From the NCBI GenBank assembly GCA_945867755.1, contig CAMBJN010000006.1, positions 1 to 24,511 of the forward strand: a stretch of DNA of 24,511 nt, written 5' to 3'. How positions within the stretch are numbered: position 1 is the first letter of the stretch; each line of letters starts with the position of its first letter. Position numbers and translations under genes: made by a program. The DNA comes from Polynucleobacter meluiroseus (lineage in GTDB: Bacteria > Pseudomonadota > Gammaproteobacteria > Burkholderiales > Burkholderiaceae). The notes below the pieces were generated by a model that was given only the letters and a program-made list of their open reading frames with translations, ran no database searches and had not been told where the DNA came from. Positions 1-8,215 of this stretch are shown piece by piece.

Positions 1-303
1 TGATTTAACAGTGATAGGAGGCTTTGTTTCATGAAATCTTCTGGCGATGGGCCAGTCTATCTCAGAGCTGGCATCGTCTTCATAGCGGATCAGTTTTTGA
101 CCTACCACGCGAAATTTTGTATTGCCTCCAGGGCCTAGAGTTGTAACAACAACACCCTCCATGATGTAGTCGGGTACATGCCGTTTTTGTTTTTCTGTAT
201 TTAAGTTAGGTTCATTCATTTGAACCATCCAATAGGTGCCCAGGGTTAAAACTGCCATCAATAACATTGGCAAGAACTTTAAAATCTGGGCCATGATTCC
301 CAT
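1..303 (-). CDS. lptC: LPS export protein LptC, N-terminal part (runs off the left edge)
   Basis: LptC is the bitopic inner-membrane member of the Lpt bridge: it takes lipopolysaccharide from the LptB2FG transporter and passes it to periplasmic LptA. Only the first 101 residues are visible. A hydrophobic anchor lies at about residues 5-24, followed by the family's H-x-P-D-Y motif (H42, P44, D45, Y46) and the start of the beta-jellyroll, with a G-x-x-L-x-x-Y-x-D-D stretch typical of the family. The start at 303 lies two bases after the kdsC stop and has AAAGAG eleven bases upstream; an in-frame ATG at 294 (MAQIL) is an equally possible start with GGGAA closer by. It is last in the visible uvrA-kdsD-kdsC-lptC run, and position after kdsC is the usual betaproteobacterial and enterobacterial order. 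Identification rests on the motif and the context, and I am confident of it. Confidence 0.88.
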   Translation of the reverse strand, partial: MGIMAQILKFLPMLLMAVLTLGTYWMVQMNEPNLNTEKQKRHVPDYIMEGVVVTTLGPGGNTKFRVVGQKLIRYEDDASSEIDWPIARRFHETKPPITVKS

Positions 304-305
304 TG

Positions 306-875
306 CTATAAAGACTCTTTAAGTAGGCGCTGATAGTTATCTTGAGCCACTAAGATCAAGTCACAAACTTCACGAACTGCTCCAGCACCACCTGAGCGCT
401 TGGTAATAAAGTGCACACGTTTTTTGACTTCTTCATGTGCTTGTGCAGGGCATACCGCAAAATGAACTTTTGCTAGAACTGATAAGTCTGGCCAATCGTC
501 ACCCATTGCTGCGCAATCTGAAAGCGTTAACTTGGTTTGCTCCAATAAAATTTGTAGGGCTTTGAATTTTTCAGATACACCCATTTGTACGTGTTTGATG
601 CCCAGTTCTTTTGCGCGACCTTCGACCATTGGAGAATTGCGTCCAGTGATGATGGCAACAATCACACCTGTCGATTGAAGTAATTTGATACCATGACCAT
701 CGAGACTATCAAAAATCTTGAGAGTCTCTTTACCATCTTGACCAATCAATAAACTGCCATCAGTTAAAACACCGTCAACATCTAAAACAAGAAGTTTGAC
801 TTTGGCAGCCCGATCAAGTGCTTGCGGGTGCTCTGTGTATGGATTGGTGACCATTGGACTGAATGCGTTCGACAT
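306..875 (-). CDS. kdsC: 3-deoxy-D-manno-octulosonate 8-phosphate phosphatase KdsC
   Basis: KdsC removes phosphate from Kdo 8-phosphate in the cytoplasm, the step that gives free Kdo for lipid A-core synthesis. It is a cap-less HAD phosphatase. Motif I reads LDVDGVLTDG with the two catalytic aspartates at D32 and D34; an ITGRNS segment follows as motif II and MGDDWPDLSVL as motif III. I start the protein at MSNAF (875), giving 189 residues. That codon is one base beyond the kdsD stop and has AGG about nine bases upstream. A longer version starting at 896 (MQHRLFN) would overlap kdsD by 20 bases and has no better ribosome site. The gene is wedged between kdsD and lptC with gaps of one and two bases, so the three are very likely cotranscribed and translationally coupled. 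Confidence 0.94.
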   Translation of the reverse strand: MSNAFSPMVTNPYTEHPQALDRAAKVKLLVLDVDGVLTDGSLLIGQDGKETLKIFDSLDGHGIKLLQSTGVIVAIITGRNSPMVEGRAKELGIKHVQMGVSEKFKALQILLEQTKLTLSDCAAMGDDWPDLSVLAKVHFAVCPAQAHEEVKKRVHFITKRSGGAGAVREVCDLILVAQDNYQRLLKESL

Positions 876-876
876 A

Positions 877-1878
877 TTAAATAACCTGTGCTGCAAAAAG
901 ATCGTGCAGATTGAGAGCTCCCATCAGAACTCCTTTGGCATCTACTACAACGAGTTGATTGATGCGATGACGCTCCATCATTTCAACAGCTTCAGCTGCC
1001 AAAAGATCGGGGGAGATGGTTCTTGGATTTGGGGTCATGGCATCTTTTAAAGAGGCGCCTTGAAATTGACTGTTCTTTTCAATCAAGCGACGCAGATCAC
1101 CATCGGTAAATATACCAACGACTTTTTGAGAGTCATCCACCACCACTGTCATACCCATGCGCTTGGAAGTGATTTCTAGTAAAGCGTCCGTGATGCTTGC
1201 TTTGATGTTTGTGTAAGGCGCTTCTGTACCACCTCTCATCACATCGCGAACGTGGGTGAGTAACTTTCTTCCTAAGTTGCCAACAGGATGTGATCGTGCA
1301 AAATCTTCAGGATTAAAGCCTCTTGCATCGAGTAATGCAACTGCTAAGGCGTCGCCCATTGCTAGAGATGCAGTAGTGCTTGCAGTTGGGGCTAGATTAA
1401 GAGGGCAGGCTTCTTTTTCAACGGATACATTGATGTGAGAATCCGCCAGGGATGCTAATGATGATTCTGGATTACCTGTCAGCGCAATCAGTTTTGCACC
1501 AGTTCTTTTGATAATGGGAACAATGGCAGTCAGTTCACTGGTTTCGCCAGAATTTGAAAATGCCACAAAGACGTCATGTTGAGTGACCATACCTAAATCA
1601 CCATGACTTGCTTCAGCTGGGTGCACAAAAAAAGCAGGTGAACCAGTCGACGCAAAGGTTGCTGCAATTTTTCTAGCAATATGGCCAGATTTACCAATTC
1701 CAGAAACCACAATACGACCCTTACAAGCTAATAACAACTCAATGGCGTAAGCAAATTTCTCAGCATTTTTTTGCGTGAGATTTTTTTTAAGAGTCAAAAT
1801 GGCTTCAGCTTCAATGGCCAAAGTTTCTCTAGCCAAATCAATGGCTCGCTGGTTTTGTTCAGAAGTTTGATGAGTCAT
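877..1878 (-). CDS. kdsD: D-arabinose 5-phosphate isomerase KdsD
   Basis: KdsD converts ribulose 5-phosphate to arabinose 5-phosphate, the first committed step of Kdo synthesis, in the cytoplasm. The 333 residues hold a SIS sugar-isomerase domain (about 40-185) followed by two CBS domains (about 210-270 and 275-333), the full-length architecture of the E. coli enzyme. The SIS domain has GIGKSGH (60-66), EASHGDLG and SNSGETSE. Residues K63, H92, E115 and H197 line up, at a constant offset of four, with the residues known as functionally important in E. coli KdsD. The gene starts 23 bases after the uvrA stop. A TATACT sequence lies in that gap (complement of 1885-1890), but no -35 element at proper spacing is visible, so readthrough from uvrA is the simpler view. 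GutQ-like paralogues share this fold; pairing with kdsC and lptC favours KdsD. Confidence 0.94.
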   Translation of the reverse strand: MTHQTSEQNQRAIDLARETLAIEAEAILTLKKNLTQKNAEKFAYAIELLLACKGRIVVSGIGKSGHIARKIAATFASTGSPAFFVHPAEASHGDLGMVTQHDVFVAFSNSGETSELTAIVPIIKRTGAKLIALTGNPESSLASLADSHINVSVEKEACPLNLAPTASTTASLAMGDALAVALLDARGFNPEDFARSHPVGNLGRKLLTHVRDVMRGGTEAPYTNIKASITDALLEITSKRMGMTVVVDDSQKVVGIFTDGDLRRLIEKNSQFQGASLKDAMTPNPRTISPDLLAAEAVEMMERHRINQLVVVDAKGVLMGALNLHDLFAAQVI

Positions 1879-1901
1879 GGCTAGAGTATATGTCTTTAGG
1901 C

Positions 1902-4757
1902 TTATTTCAATAAGGGGGCCAGGTACTTTCCAGTGTAGCTTTTTGCTACTTTAGCAACTTTTTCTGGGGTACCAACCGCGATAACTTCACCGCCACCACC
2001 GCCACCCTCTGGGCCTAAATCAATGACCCAATCAGCTGTCTTGATGACATCTAAATTATGTTCAATGATAACAATGGTGTTGCCATGCTTTTTGAGGGTG
2101 TGAATGACTTTGAGTAAAAGCTGAATATCGTGGAAATGAAGGCCTGTGGTGGGTTCATCCAAAATATACAAAGTTCTACCAGTGTCTCGCTTAGATAGTT
2201 CCAAAGAGAGCTTCACGCGCTGTGCTTCACCCCCGGATAAGGTGGTGGCACTTTGCCCTAGTTTGACGTACCCCAAACCAACATCTAACAATGTTTTAAG
2301 TTTTCTTTTGACCGTTGGCACTGCCTCAAAGAATTCATGGGCCTGCTCAATGGTCATGGATAAAACTTCGTGAATATTTTTGCCTTTGTAACGAATATCC
2401 AAAGTTTCGCGGTTGTAACGTTTACTGTGACATACATCGCAAGGAACATAAACATCGGGCAAGAAGTGCATTTCAACTTTTAAGACGCCATCACCTTCAC
2501 AGGTTTCGCAACGGCCACCTTTGACGTTAAAAGAAAATCGACCGGCTTCGTAACCTCGCTCTCGAGCTGCTGGGACTCCAGCGAATAATTCTCTGATCGG
2601 AGTGAAAAGGCCTGTGTAGGTCGCAGGATTTGATCTTGGAGTTCTGCCAATAGGAGATTGATCAACGTTGATCACTTTGTCAAAATGTTCTAGACCAATG
2701 ATTTCTTTGTGTTGCGCGGGCTCTGCAATAGAGCCATAGAGGTGCTGCGCAACGGCATGGTGAAGTGTATCGTTGATCAAGGTCGATTTGCCTGATCCAG
2801 ACACGCCCGTCACGCAGGTCAATAATCCCAATGGAATTTCAACATCAACATTTTTAAGGTTATTTCCTGTTGCACCTAATATTTTTAAAGAATGCTCTCC
2901 CACGGGGGTTCTATTTTTGGGAATCTGAATGGCTTCTTTACCAGAAAGGTAAGCACCCGTTAAGGAAGCAGGGTTAGATTCAATTTCCTTTGGGGTGCCT
3001 TCTGCAATAATTTTTCCGCCATGCTCTCCAGCGCCCGGGCCAATATCAATCACATGATCAGAAGCTCTGATCATGTCTTCATCGTGCTCTACCACCAACA
3101 CAGAATTACCTAAATCTCGGAGGTGCTTGAGTGTGCCAATGAGTCGATCGTTGTCGCGCTGATGAAGGCCGATGGATGGCTCATCCAAGACGTACATAAC
3201 GCCAGTCAGGCCCGAGCCAATTTGAGAGGCCAGGCGAATGCGCTGCGCTTCTCCTCCTGAAAGGGTGTCCGCGCTTCTGTCCAAAGATAAATAATTCAAG
3301 CCAACGTCATTGAGAAAGCTCAGGCGCGCACCGATTTCAGAAATGATTTTTCCTGCAATCTCTTTTTTGGCGCCTTTTAATTCAAGTGATAGAAAGTAGT
3401 CGCGGGCTTCACCTAAAGGCAAGTTGCTGACCTCATAAATTGCCCGTGCTTGTTTGCCATCACCAACCTTGACGTTTCTGGCTTCAGTTCTCAAGCGCGT
3501 GCCTTCGCAACTTGGGCAGGGTTTGTTATTTTGATATTTCGCGAGTTCTTCTCTAACTGTTGGGGAGTCAGTTTCTCTGTAGCGTCGCTCAAAGTTAGCC
3601 ACGATGCCCTCGAAGGCGTGCTCTCGAACAACAACCTTTCCCTTTTCGTTTAAATACTCAAATGGAATGTCTTGATTGTTAGATCCAAATAGAAGCAGTT
3701 CTTGAACTTTTTTTGGTAACTCTTCAAATGGCGCCTCTAAATCAAACTTGGCATGCTTTGCAAGATTCTGAAGCAACCTAAAGTAAAACTGATTGCGGCG
3801 ATCCCATCCCTTGATAGCCCCTGAGGCAAGAGATAGTTCAGGATGAGCCACCACGCGCTTAGGATCAAAAAAGCTGATGTGTCCCAAACCGTCGCAACTA
3901 GGACAGGCACCCATCGGGTTATTGAATGAAAATAACCTGGGCTCTAGCTCTTGTAATGAGTAAGAGCAAATAGGACAGGCAAATTTACTTGAAAATAGCT
4001 GCTCTTTTTCTGTGTCCATTTCAAGTGCAATGGCCCTGCCATCAGCTAAGCGCAGCGCTGTTTCAAAAGACTCCGCTAAGCGCTGCTGAATATCTGGTTT
4101 TATTTTGATTCGGTCGACCACCACATCAATCGTGTGCTTTTCGTTTTTAACTAGCTTGGGCAATTCATCAGCTTCATAAATTTTTGCTTTGTTATGTAAG
4201 GCTGTGCCGCCACCTGAGCGAATCTGAAAACGAACAAAACCTTGCGCTTGCAGGTCTTCAAATAGATCGAGATGCTCACCTTTTCTCTCGCTCACAACGG
4301 GCGCCAAAATTATTAATTTTGTGTCTTCAGGTTTTGACATCACAGAATCAACCATTTGGGAAACACTTTGCGCTTGTAGTGGTAGCTGATGTTCTGGGCA
4401 GTGTGGCGTACCGGCACGCGCAAAAAGTAAACGCAAATAATCATGTATTTCAGTAACGGTACCAACAGTCGAGCGTGGATTGTGACTGGTTGCTTTTTGC
4501 TCAATAGAAATGGCAGGCGACAAACCTTCGATTGAGTCAACGTCCGGCTTTTCCATCAACTGTAAAAATTGACGGGCGTAGGCAGATAAAGATTCTACGT
4601 AGCGTCGTTGTCCTTCGGCGTAAAGCGTATCAAAAGCCAAAGAACTTTTACCTGATCCAGATAAGCCAGTTAAGACAACCAATTGGTTCCTGGGAATATC
4701 AAGATTGATATTTTTAAGGTTGTGGGTGCGAGCACCTCTGATTTTTATCGTATCCAT
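1902..4757 (-). CDS. uvrA: Excinuclease ABC subunit UvrA
   Basis: UvrA is the damage-sensing ATPase of nucleotide excision repair: a dimer that loads UvrB onto distorted DNA. The 951 residues contain two ABC ATPase modules. The first has Walker A GLSGSGKSS (31-39) and signature LSGGEAQR near 500, followed by YVLDEPSIGL; the second has Walker A GVSGSGKST near 655 and LSGGEAQR near 840, followed by YILDEPTTGL. Two zinc-binding CxxC pairs are intact: CPIC/CPSC at roughly 258-290 and CETC/CDVC at roughly 749-776. Length is normal for the family. A small local oddity is a run of six glycines in the C-terminal DLGPEGG region, where E. coli has a serine among the glycines. The ATG at 4757 is preceded by AGAGAAAA. 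The gene is divergent from the MFS transporter, with 39 bases between start codons, and heads the Kdo/Lpt run. Confidence 0.98.
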   Translation of the reverse strand: MDTIKIRGARTHNLKNINLDIPRNQLVVLTGLSGSGKSSLAFDTLYAEGQRRYVESLSAYARQFLQLMEKPDVDSIEGLSPAISIEQKATSHNPRSTVGTVTEIHDYLRLLFARAGTPHCPEHQLPLQAQSVSQMVDSVMSKPEDTKLIILAPVVSERKGEHLDLFEDLQAQGFVRFQIRSGGGTALHNKAKIYEADELPKLVKNEKHTIDVVVDRIKIKPDIQQRLAESFETALRLADGRAIALEMDTEKEQLFSSKFACPICSYSLQELEPRLFSFNNPMGACPSCDGLGHISFFDPKRVVAHPELSLASGAIKGWDRRNQFYFRLLQNLAKHAKFDLEAPFEELPKKVQELLLFGSNNQDIPFEYLNEKGKVVVREHAFEGIVANFERRYRETDSPTVREELAKYQNNKPCPSCEGTRLRTEARNVKVGDGKQARAIYEVSNLPLGEARDYFLSLELKGAKKEIAGKIISEIGARLSFLNDVGLNYLSLDRSADTLSGGEAQRIRLASQIGSGLTGVMYVLDEPSIGLHQRDNDRLIGTLKHLRDLGNSVLVVEHDEDMIRASDHVIDIGPGAGEHGGKIIAEGTPKEIESNPASLTGAYLSGKEAIQIPKNRTPVGEHSLKILGATGNNLKNVDVEIPLGLLTCVTGVSGSGKSTLINDTLHHAVAQHLYGSIAEPAQHKEIIGLEHFDKVINVDQSPIGRTPRSNPATYTGLFTPIRELFAGVPAARERGYEAGRFSFNVKGGRCETCEGDGVLKVEMHFLPDVYVPCDVCHSKRYNRETLDIRYKGKNIHEVLSMTIEQAHEFFEAVPTVKRKLKTLLDVGLGYVKLGQSATTLSGGEAQRVKLSLELSKRDTGRTLYILDEPTTGLHFHDIQLLLKVIHTLKKHGNTIVIIEHNLDVIKTADWVIDLGPEGGGGGGEVIAVGTPEKVAKVAKSYTGKYLAPLLK

Positions 4758-4796
4758 GATTTTTCTCTGCGTAACCAGTTAATATAGCCTTTCTTT
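4758..4796. promoter_or_regulatory. Short divergent spacer between uvrA and the MFS gene
   Basis: These 39 bases must hold or overlap both divergent promoters. The clearest element is TATATT on the minus strand (complement of 4781-4786), a five-of-six match to a -10 box placed about 24 bases before the uvrA start; its -35 partner would fall inside the first codons of the MFS gene, where I see only a poor match. I found no CTGT-N8-ACAG LexA box, although uvrA belongs to the SOS regulon in E. coli. The MFS start has no recognisable Shine-Dalgarno sequence. Confidence 0.35.
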
Positions 4797-5963
4797 ATGG
4801 AAAAAACAGAACTTCGCGCATCTTTAGCTTTAGCCGGCATTTTTGCCCTGCGCATGTTGGGACTATTTTTGATTTTGCCAGTCTTTAGCATGCACGCCAA
4901 AGGCTTGCCAGGCGGTGATCAAGCCCTGTTAATTGGATTAGCCTTGGGGGTCTATGGCCTTGTCCAGGCCTGCCTACATATACCGCTAGGAATGCTCTCT
5001 GATAAATACGGTCGAAGACCGGTTGTCGTTGCCGGACTTTTATTGTTTGTTCTGGGGGCGGTGATAGCCGCCAGTCATGATGATTTGATATGGATCATCG
5101 TGGGGCGAGCGATTCAGGGGGCCGGTGCAGTTTCGGCAGCAGTGACGGCATGGTTGGCTGATTTAACCAAGGAAGAAACACGCACAAGAGCGATGGCCAT
5201 GATTGGTGGGAGTATCGCCCTGACATTTGCCATATCTTTGGTTTTGGCCTCACCACTGCATGAATCTATCGGTTTGGATGGCATGTTCTATCTAATGGCA
5301 GTTTTGGGGATTGGGGCTATTTTATTGGCCTTGTTTGTGGTGCCACAACAAGACAGGTTGAATACACCATTCACCGGCAAATTTTCCGATGTTTTCTTTA
5401 ATGCTGATTTATTGAGATTGAACTTTGGTGTATTTGCATTACATGCAGCCCAAATTGCATTGTTTTTGACCTTGCCAAGATTATTGGTGAAAGCTGACTT
5501 GCCTTTGGTCTCCCATTGGCATCTGTACTTGCCTGCTGTATTGATTTCTTTTGCTTGTATGGCACCCATCATCATGATGAGCGAAAGAAGAAAACGCACG
5601 AAGCCAGCATTTATTTTTGGCATTCTTTCGATGATGATTGCTCAACTAATCATGGCAAGCTTTGAAACTCTGCCAGCCCTTGCAACTGCAGTGCTGGTTT
5701 ATTTCATTGGCTTCAATATTTTGGAAGCGATGCAACCATCCTTGGTTTCTCGCTGGGCCAGCCAAGCCAAAGGCACTGCCTTGGGCATCTACAACACCAC
5801 TCAGTCCATTGGTTTATTTGTTGGTGGATTGGGCGGAGGCTGGCTGTTACAACGAGGCGGTGAGCCAAGTGTTTTTTATGCTTGTGCAGCACTAATTTTC
5901 GCCTGGCTTATAATCGCACTAACGATGAGAGAGTTACCTGTTAGGGCTAATTCACAAACTTAA
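4797..5963 (+). CDS. MFS transporter, YajR-like
   Basis: This is a 388-residue major facilitator superfamily membrane protein, predicted to cross the inner membrane about twelve times and exchange a small solute against protons; the substrate is unknown. It resembles E. coli YajR along its length: FALRMLGLFLILPVFS near residue 17, then GLALGVYGLVQA and the cytoplasmic loop signature GMLSDKYGRRP (about 65-75), followed by GRAIQGAGAVSAAV and ADLTKEETRTRAMA. It lacks the C-terminal cytoplasmic YAM domain that makes YajR about 454 residues long. No Shine-Dalgarno sequence precedes the ATG. ssb follows after 44 bases on the same strand. The fold is certain; the YajR subfamily is likely; I assign no substrate. 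As I recall, an MFS gene between uvrA and ssb is common in Burkholderiales. Confidence 0.9.
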   Translation: MEKTELRASLALAGIFALRMLGLFLILPVFSMHAKGLPGGDQALLIGLALGVYGLVQACLHIPLGMLSDKYGRRPVVVAGLLLFVLGAVIAASHDDLIWIIVGRAIQGAGAVSAAVTAWLADLTKEETRTRAMAMIGGSIALTFAISLVLASPLHESIGLDGMFYLMAVLGIGAILLALFVVPQQDRLNTPFTGKFSDVFFNADLLRLNFGVFALHAAQIALFLTLPRLLVKADLPLVSHWHLYLPAVLISFACMAPIIMMSERRKRTKPAFIFGILSMMIAQLIMASFETLPALATAVLVYFIGFNILEAMQPSLVSRWASQAKGTALGIYNTTQSIGLFVGGLGGGWLLQRGGEPSVFYACAALIFAWLIIALTMRELPVRANSQT

Positions 5964-6007
5964 TTCGATCAATTTCGGTACAACAAACTTTTCTTCGGGA
6001 GACAAAA

Positions 6008-6463
6008 ATGGCATCAGTTAATAAAGTAATCATTGTGGGTAATGTTGGCCGTGATCCGGAAACTCGTCGCCTACCTAGTGGCGATGCAGTGACAAATATT
6101 TCAATTGCTACCACTGATCGTTACCGCGATAAACAATCTGGCGAGATGCGCGAAAATACTGAATGGCATCGCGTCGCATTTTTTGGCAAGGTTGCTGAGG
6201 TGGCAGAAAAATACCTCAAAAAAGGTTCACAGGTTTATGTAGAGGGCCGTTTAAGAACGCGCAAATGGACTGATGCAAGCGGAGTGGAAAAATACTCTAC
6301 AGAAATCGTTGCTGAAACAATGCAAATGTTAGGTGGTAAACCTTCTGGATCTTCTGAAGGCGGTATGTCAGGTCAGGATTCACCTTCATCATCAGCACCA
6401 AGAGCACCTGCTTCATCGAGCAGCCCAAACATCAGTGATATAGACGACGATATACCGTTTTAA
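6008..6463 (+). CDS. ssb: Single-stranded DNA-binding protein SSB
   Basis: SSB coats single-stranded DNA as a homotetramer during replication, recombination and repair, and recruits partner proteins through its acidic tail. The 151 residues comprise an OB-fold (about 1-110, beginning MASVNKVIIVGNVGRDPE, with TEWHRVAFFGKVAE and YVEGRLRTRKW), a low-complexity serine/proline/glycine linker (about 112-142) and the canonical tip DDDIPF at the very C-terminus. GGGAGA at 5997-6002, five bases before the ATG, is a good ribosome binding site. It lies downstream of the MFS gene and close to uvrA, echoing the divergent uvrA/ssb pair of E. coli with one gene inserted. Its TAA (6461-6463) directly abuts the queF stop codon on the other strand. 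Confidence 0.98.
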   Translation: MASVNKVIIVGNVGRDPETRRLPSGDAVTNISIATTDRYRDKQSGEMRENTEWHRVAFFGKVAEVAEKYLKKGSQVYVEGRLRTRKWTDASGVEKYSTEIVAETMQMLGGKPSGSSEGGMSGQDSPSSSAPRAPASSSSPNISDIDDDIPF

Positions 6464-7297
6464 TTATTGACGCGAGTGACGGACATTGTCCGGCCATTCA
6501 GCGTTGTAATCAGCTCTAAATGGATTGATATCAATGCCGCCTCTGCGTGTATATCGGGCATAAACCGATAGCTTACTAGGGCGGCATTTTTCTTTGATGT
6601 CCATGAAGATTTTTTCAACGCAGTGCTCATGAAATTCATGATGTTCTCTAAAAGAAATCAGGTAGCGCAGTAAACCTTCTTCATCAATGGTTGGTCCAAC
6701 ATAGTTGATTTGAATGCTTGCCCAATCAGGTTGAGCAGTCACTGGGCAGTTAGAGCGCAACAGATGACTGACTAATGATTCTTCAACAATACCCAGGCTG
6801 GTATCTGATTGAAGCAAGGCTGGATCTGGTAACTGCTTAGGATCAATCTCCAAATCAAGTCGATCCAACAATTTCCCCACCATTTCTTTCATACCTTTTT
6901 TACATTGCTGTTCTGGTAAATCTAATTGCACAGAAACGCTTGCGCCAGCAGCTTTGGATAAATCACTCTTAAGTGTTTGAATTAATTCTTCTGTGGATCG
7001 GAAGCAGTGATTATTCAAGCTATTGAGATACAACTTCCATGATTTTGATTCAATGATGTTTGGTGAGTTAGCTGGAACTAAGAAAGTGGCAATGGCAAGC
7101 TGAGGCTTTCCTTTGGCATTCAACCAACTCAACTCATAAGCATTCCAAATATCAATACCAAAAAAAGGTGGCTCAGTGCTTTTAATTCCAATCTTTAGCC
7201 TGTTTTCAATACGTGCGATTGGAAAAAGAAGTTCGGGACTGTATTGACTGGGGTTGTCAGAGTTTTTGCCCAGCGGCGCTTGATCTAAGTTGCTCAT
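6464..7297 (-). CDS. queF: NADPH-dependent 7-cyano-7-deazaguanine reductase QueF (long form)
   Basis: QueF reduces the nitrile of preQ0 to the amine preQ1 with two NADPH, the last step before the base enters tRNA as queuosine. The 277-residue product is the long, E. coli-type two-domain (bimodular tunnelling-fold) form. Catalytic C184 lies in RSNCPVT and D191 follows; H223 and E224 sit in EFHEHC; the NADPH-binding segment ESKSWKLYLNS is at 83-93. These match E. coli C190, D197, H229 and E230 at a constant offset. I start at MSNLDQ (7297), five bases beyond the 5'-nucleotidase stop; a longer reading from 7390 would overlap that gene by 89 bases and adds nothing conserved. No clear Shine-Dalgarno sequence precedes 7297, so coupling to the upstream gene is likely. 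It is the last gene of the ilvA run. Confidence 0.96.
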   Translation of the reverse strand: MSNLDQAPLGKNSDNPSQYSPELLFPIARIENRLKIGIKSTEPPFFGIDIWNAYELSWLNAKGKPQLAIATFLVPANSPNIIESKSWKLYLNSLNNHCFRSTEELIQTLKSDLSKAAGASVSVQLDLPEQQCKKGMKEMVGKLLDRLDLEIDPKQLPDPALLQSDTSLGIVEESLVSHLLRSNCPVTAQPDWASIQINYVGPTIDEEGLLRYLISFREHHEFHEHCVEKIFMDIKEKCRPSKLSVYARYTRRGGIDINPFRADYNAEWPDNVRHSRQ

Positions 7298-7301
7298 GTG
7301 A

Positions 7302-8213
7302 TTATTTGATTTGATTGGCGATACCAGAAAGAACCTGTCCTGTTGGGGCAACATCTGAAGCAAGTTCGCAGTGCCCCAATTGATCATCAAAGAAAAAGTC
7401 AGGCTGAAATTCTTTTAAAAAATCTTTTTTAGCTAAACCACCAAGAAACATGGCTTCATCAACTGTGACGCCCCAGGCCATCAAAGTTCTAATGGCTCGC
7501 TCATGCGCAGGTGCTGACCGGGCTGTGACCAAAGCAGTTCTGATCTTCATTGATTGACCAGACTTTTTTGCAGCAACCTGAAGGCGATGCAGTGCTTCTA
7601 ACACAGGTTTAAATGGGCCTGGGGGTAAAGGTGTTTCGACTTTATGACTTTCATGTGCAACGAATGCATCGAGCCCTTTTGCTTGAAAAACTCTTTCCGC
7701 TTCATCTGAAAACAAAACGGCATCTCCGTCAAAGGCGACGCGTATTTCATCTGGATTAGATTCAGCCAGTTGCTTACTTTGAGGAAACACCATGGCTGCA
7801 GGAAAGCCTGCATCTAGGGTGGCGCGCACATCATCAGCGTTGGCTGATAAAAAAAGATTGGCTTGTAAAGATTTAAGGTAGTGATACGGTGCGCGACCTC
7901 TGGTAAAGACCCCACGCTCAATCGCTAGACCAGCGTTTTTAGCTGAGCGAAAAACTCTCAAGCCGCTCACAGGATCGTTTCTGGAAAGAATCACCACCTC
8001 GACATTTTGTTGGCCACCCTCATTAAAGGTTAATAACTTTTTGACCAATGGATATGCAACCCCAGGCTTGGCTGGTAAATCAATTCTGTTTAATTGAAGT
8101 TGCATGTAGGCACTGTCGTCGCTGGCTTCAAAAATTTGATTCTCTTCTTCAAAATCAAATAAAGCCCTAGAAGAAATTGCAACAACTAATTTACCTTCGA
8201 GTGAAAACGCCAT
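7302..8213 (-). CDS. Cytosolic 5'-nucleotidase (PF06189-type)
   Basis: The product is 303 residues and looks like the bacterial members of the 5-nucleotidase family (PF06189) that also includes animal cytosolic 5'-nucleotidase I, which hydrolyses nucleoside monophosphates such as AMP. Visible features: an N-terminal LVVAISSRALFDFEEEN segment, SRNDPVSGLRVFRS near 75-90, an RGRAPYHYL segment near 105, a HAD-type VAFDGDAVLFSDEAE motif near 160, an LVTARSAPAHERAIRT segment near 225-240, and a C-terminal FFFDDQ. No signal peptide or membrane segment is seen, so it should be cytoplasmic. Its ATG lies two bases after the ilvA stop, and the queF start lies four bases after its own stop, so the three are almost surely one transcript. 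The family is recognised from memory of these motifs; the substrate is unproven. Confidence 0.82.
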   Translation of the reverse strand: MAFSLEGKLVVAISSRALFDFEEENQIFEASDDSAYMQLQLNRIDLPAKPGVAYPLVKKLLTFNEGGQQNVEVVILSRNDPVSGLRVFRSAKNAGLAIERGVFTRGRAPYHYLKSLQANLFLSANADDVRATLDAGFPAAMVFPQSKQLAESNPDEIRVAFDGDAVLFSDEAERVFQAKGLDAFVAHESHKVETPLPPGPFKPVLEALHRLQVAAKKSGQSMKIRTALVTARSAPAHERAIRTLMAWGVTVDEAMFLGGLAKKDFLKEFQPDFFFDDQLGHCELASDVAPTGQVLSGIANQIK

Positions 8214-8215
8214 AC

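Noticed and set aside
876..896. kdsC start at 896
   Set aside because: It would overlap kdsD by 20 bases; the ATG at 875 has AGG upstream and lies just after the kdsD stop.
1885..1910. Promoter for kdsD from TTGAAA and TATACT in the uvrA-kdsD gap
   Set aside because: The two hexamers are only 14 bases apart, too close for a normal sigma-70 promoter.
4758..4796. CTG-N6-CAG in the uvrA spacer as a LexA box
   Set aside because: The E. coli box needs CTGT-N8-ACAG; the spacing and outer bases do not fit.
6480..6492. CGGAC-ATT-GTCCG hairpin near the ssb/queF junction as a terminator
   Set aside because: The stem is only five pairs, no T run follows on either strand, and it lies in conserved queF coding sequence.
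7298..7390. N-terminal extension of queF starting at 7390 (MMINWG)
   Set aside because: It overlaps the 5'-nucleotidase coding region by 89 bases, shows nothing QueF-like, and the start at 7297 gives the normal family length.
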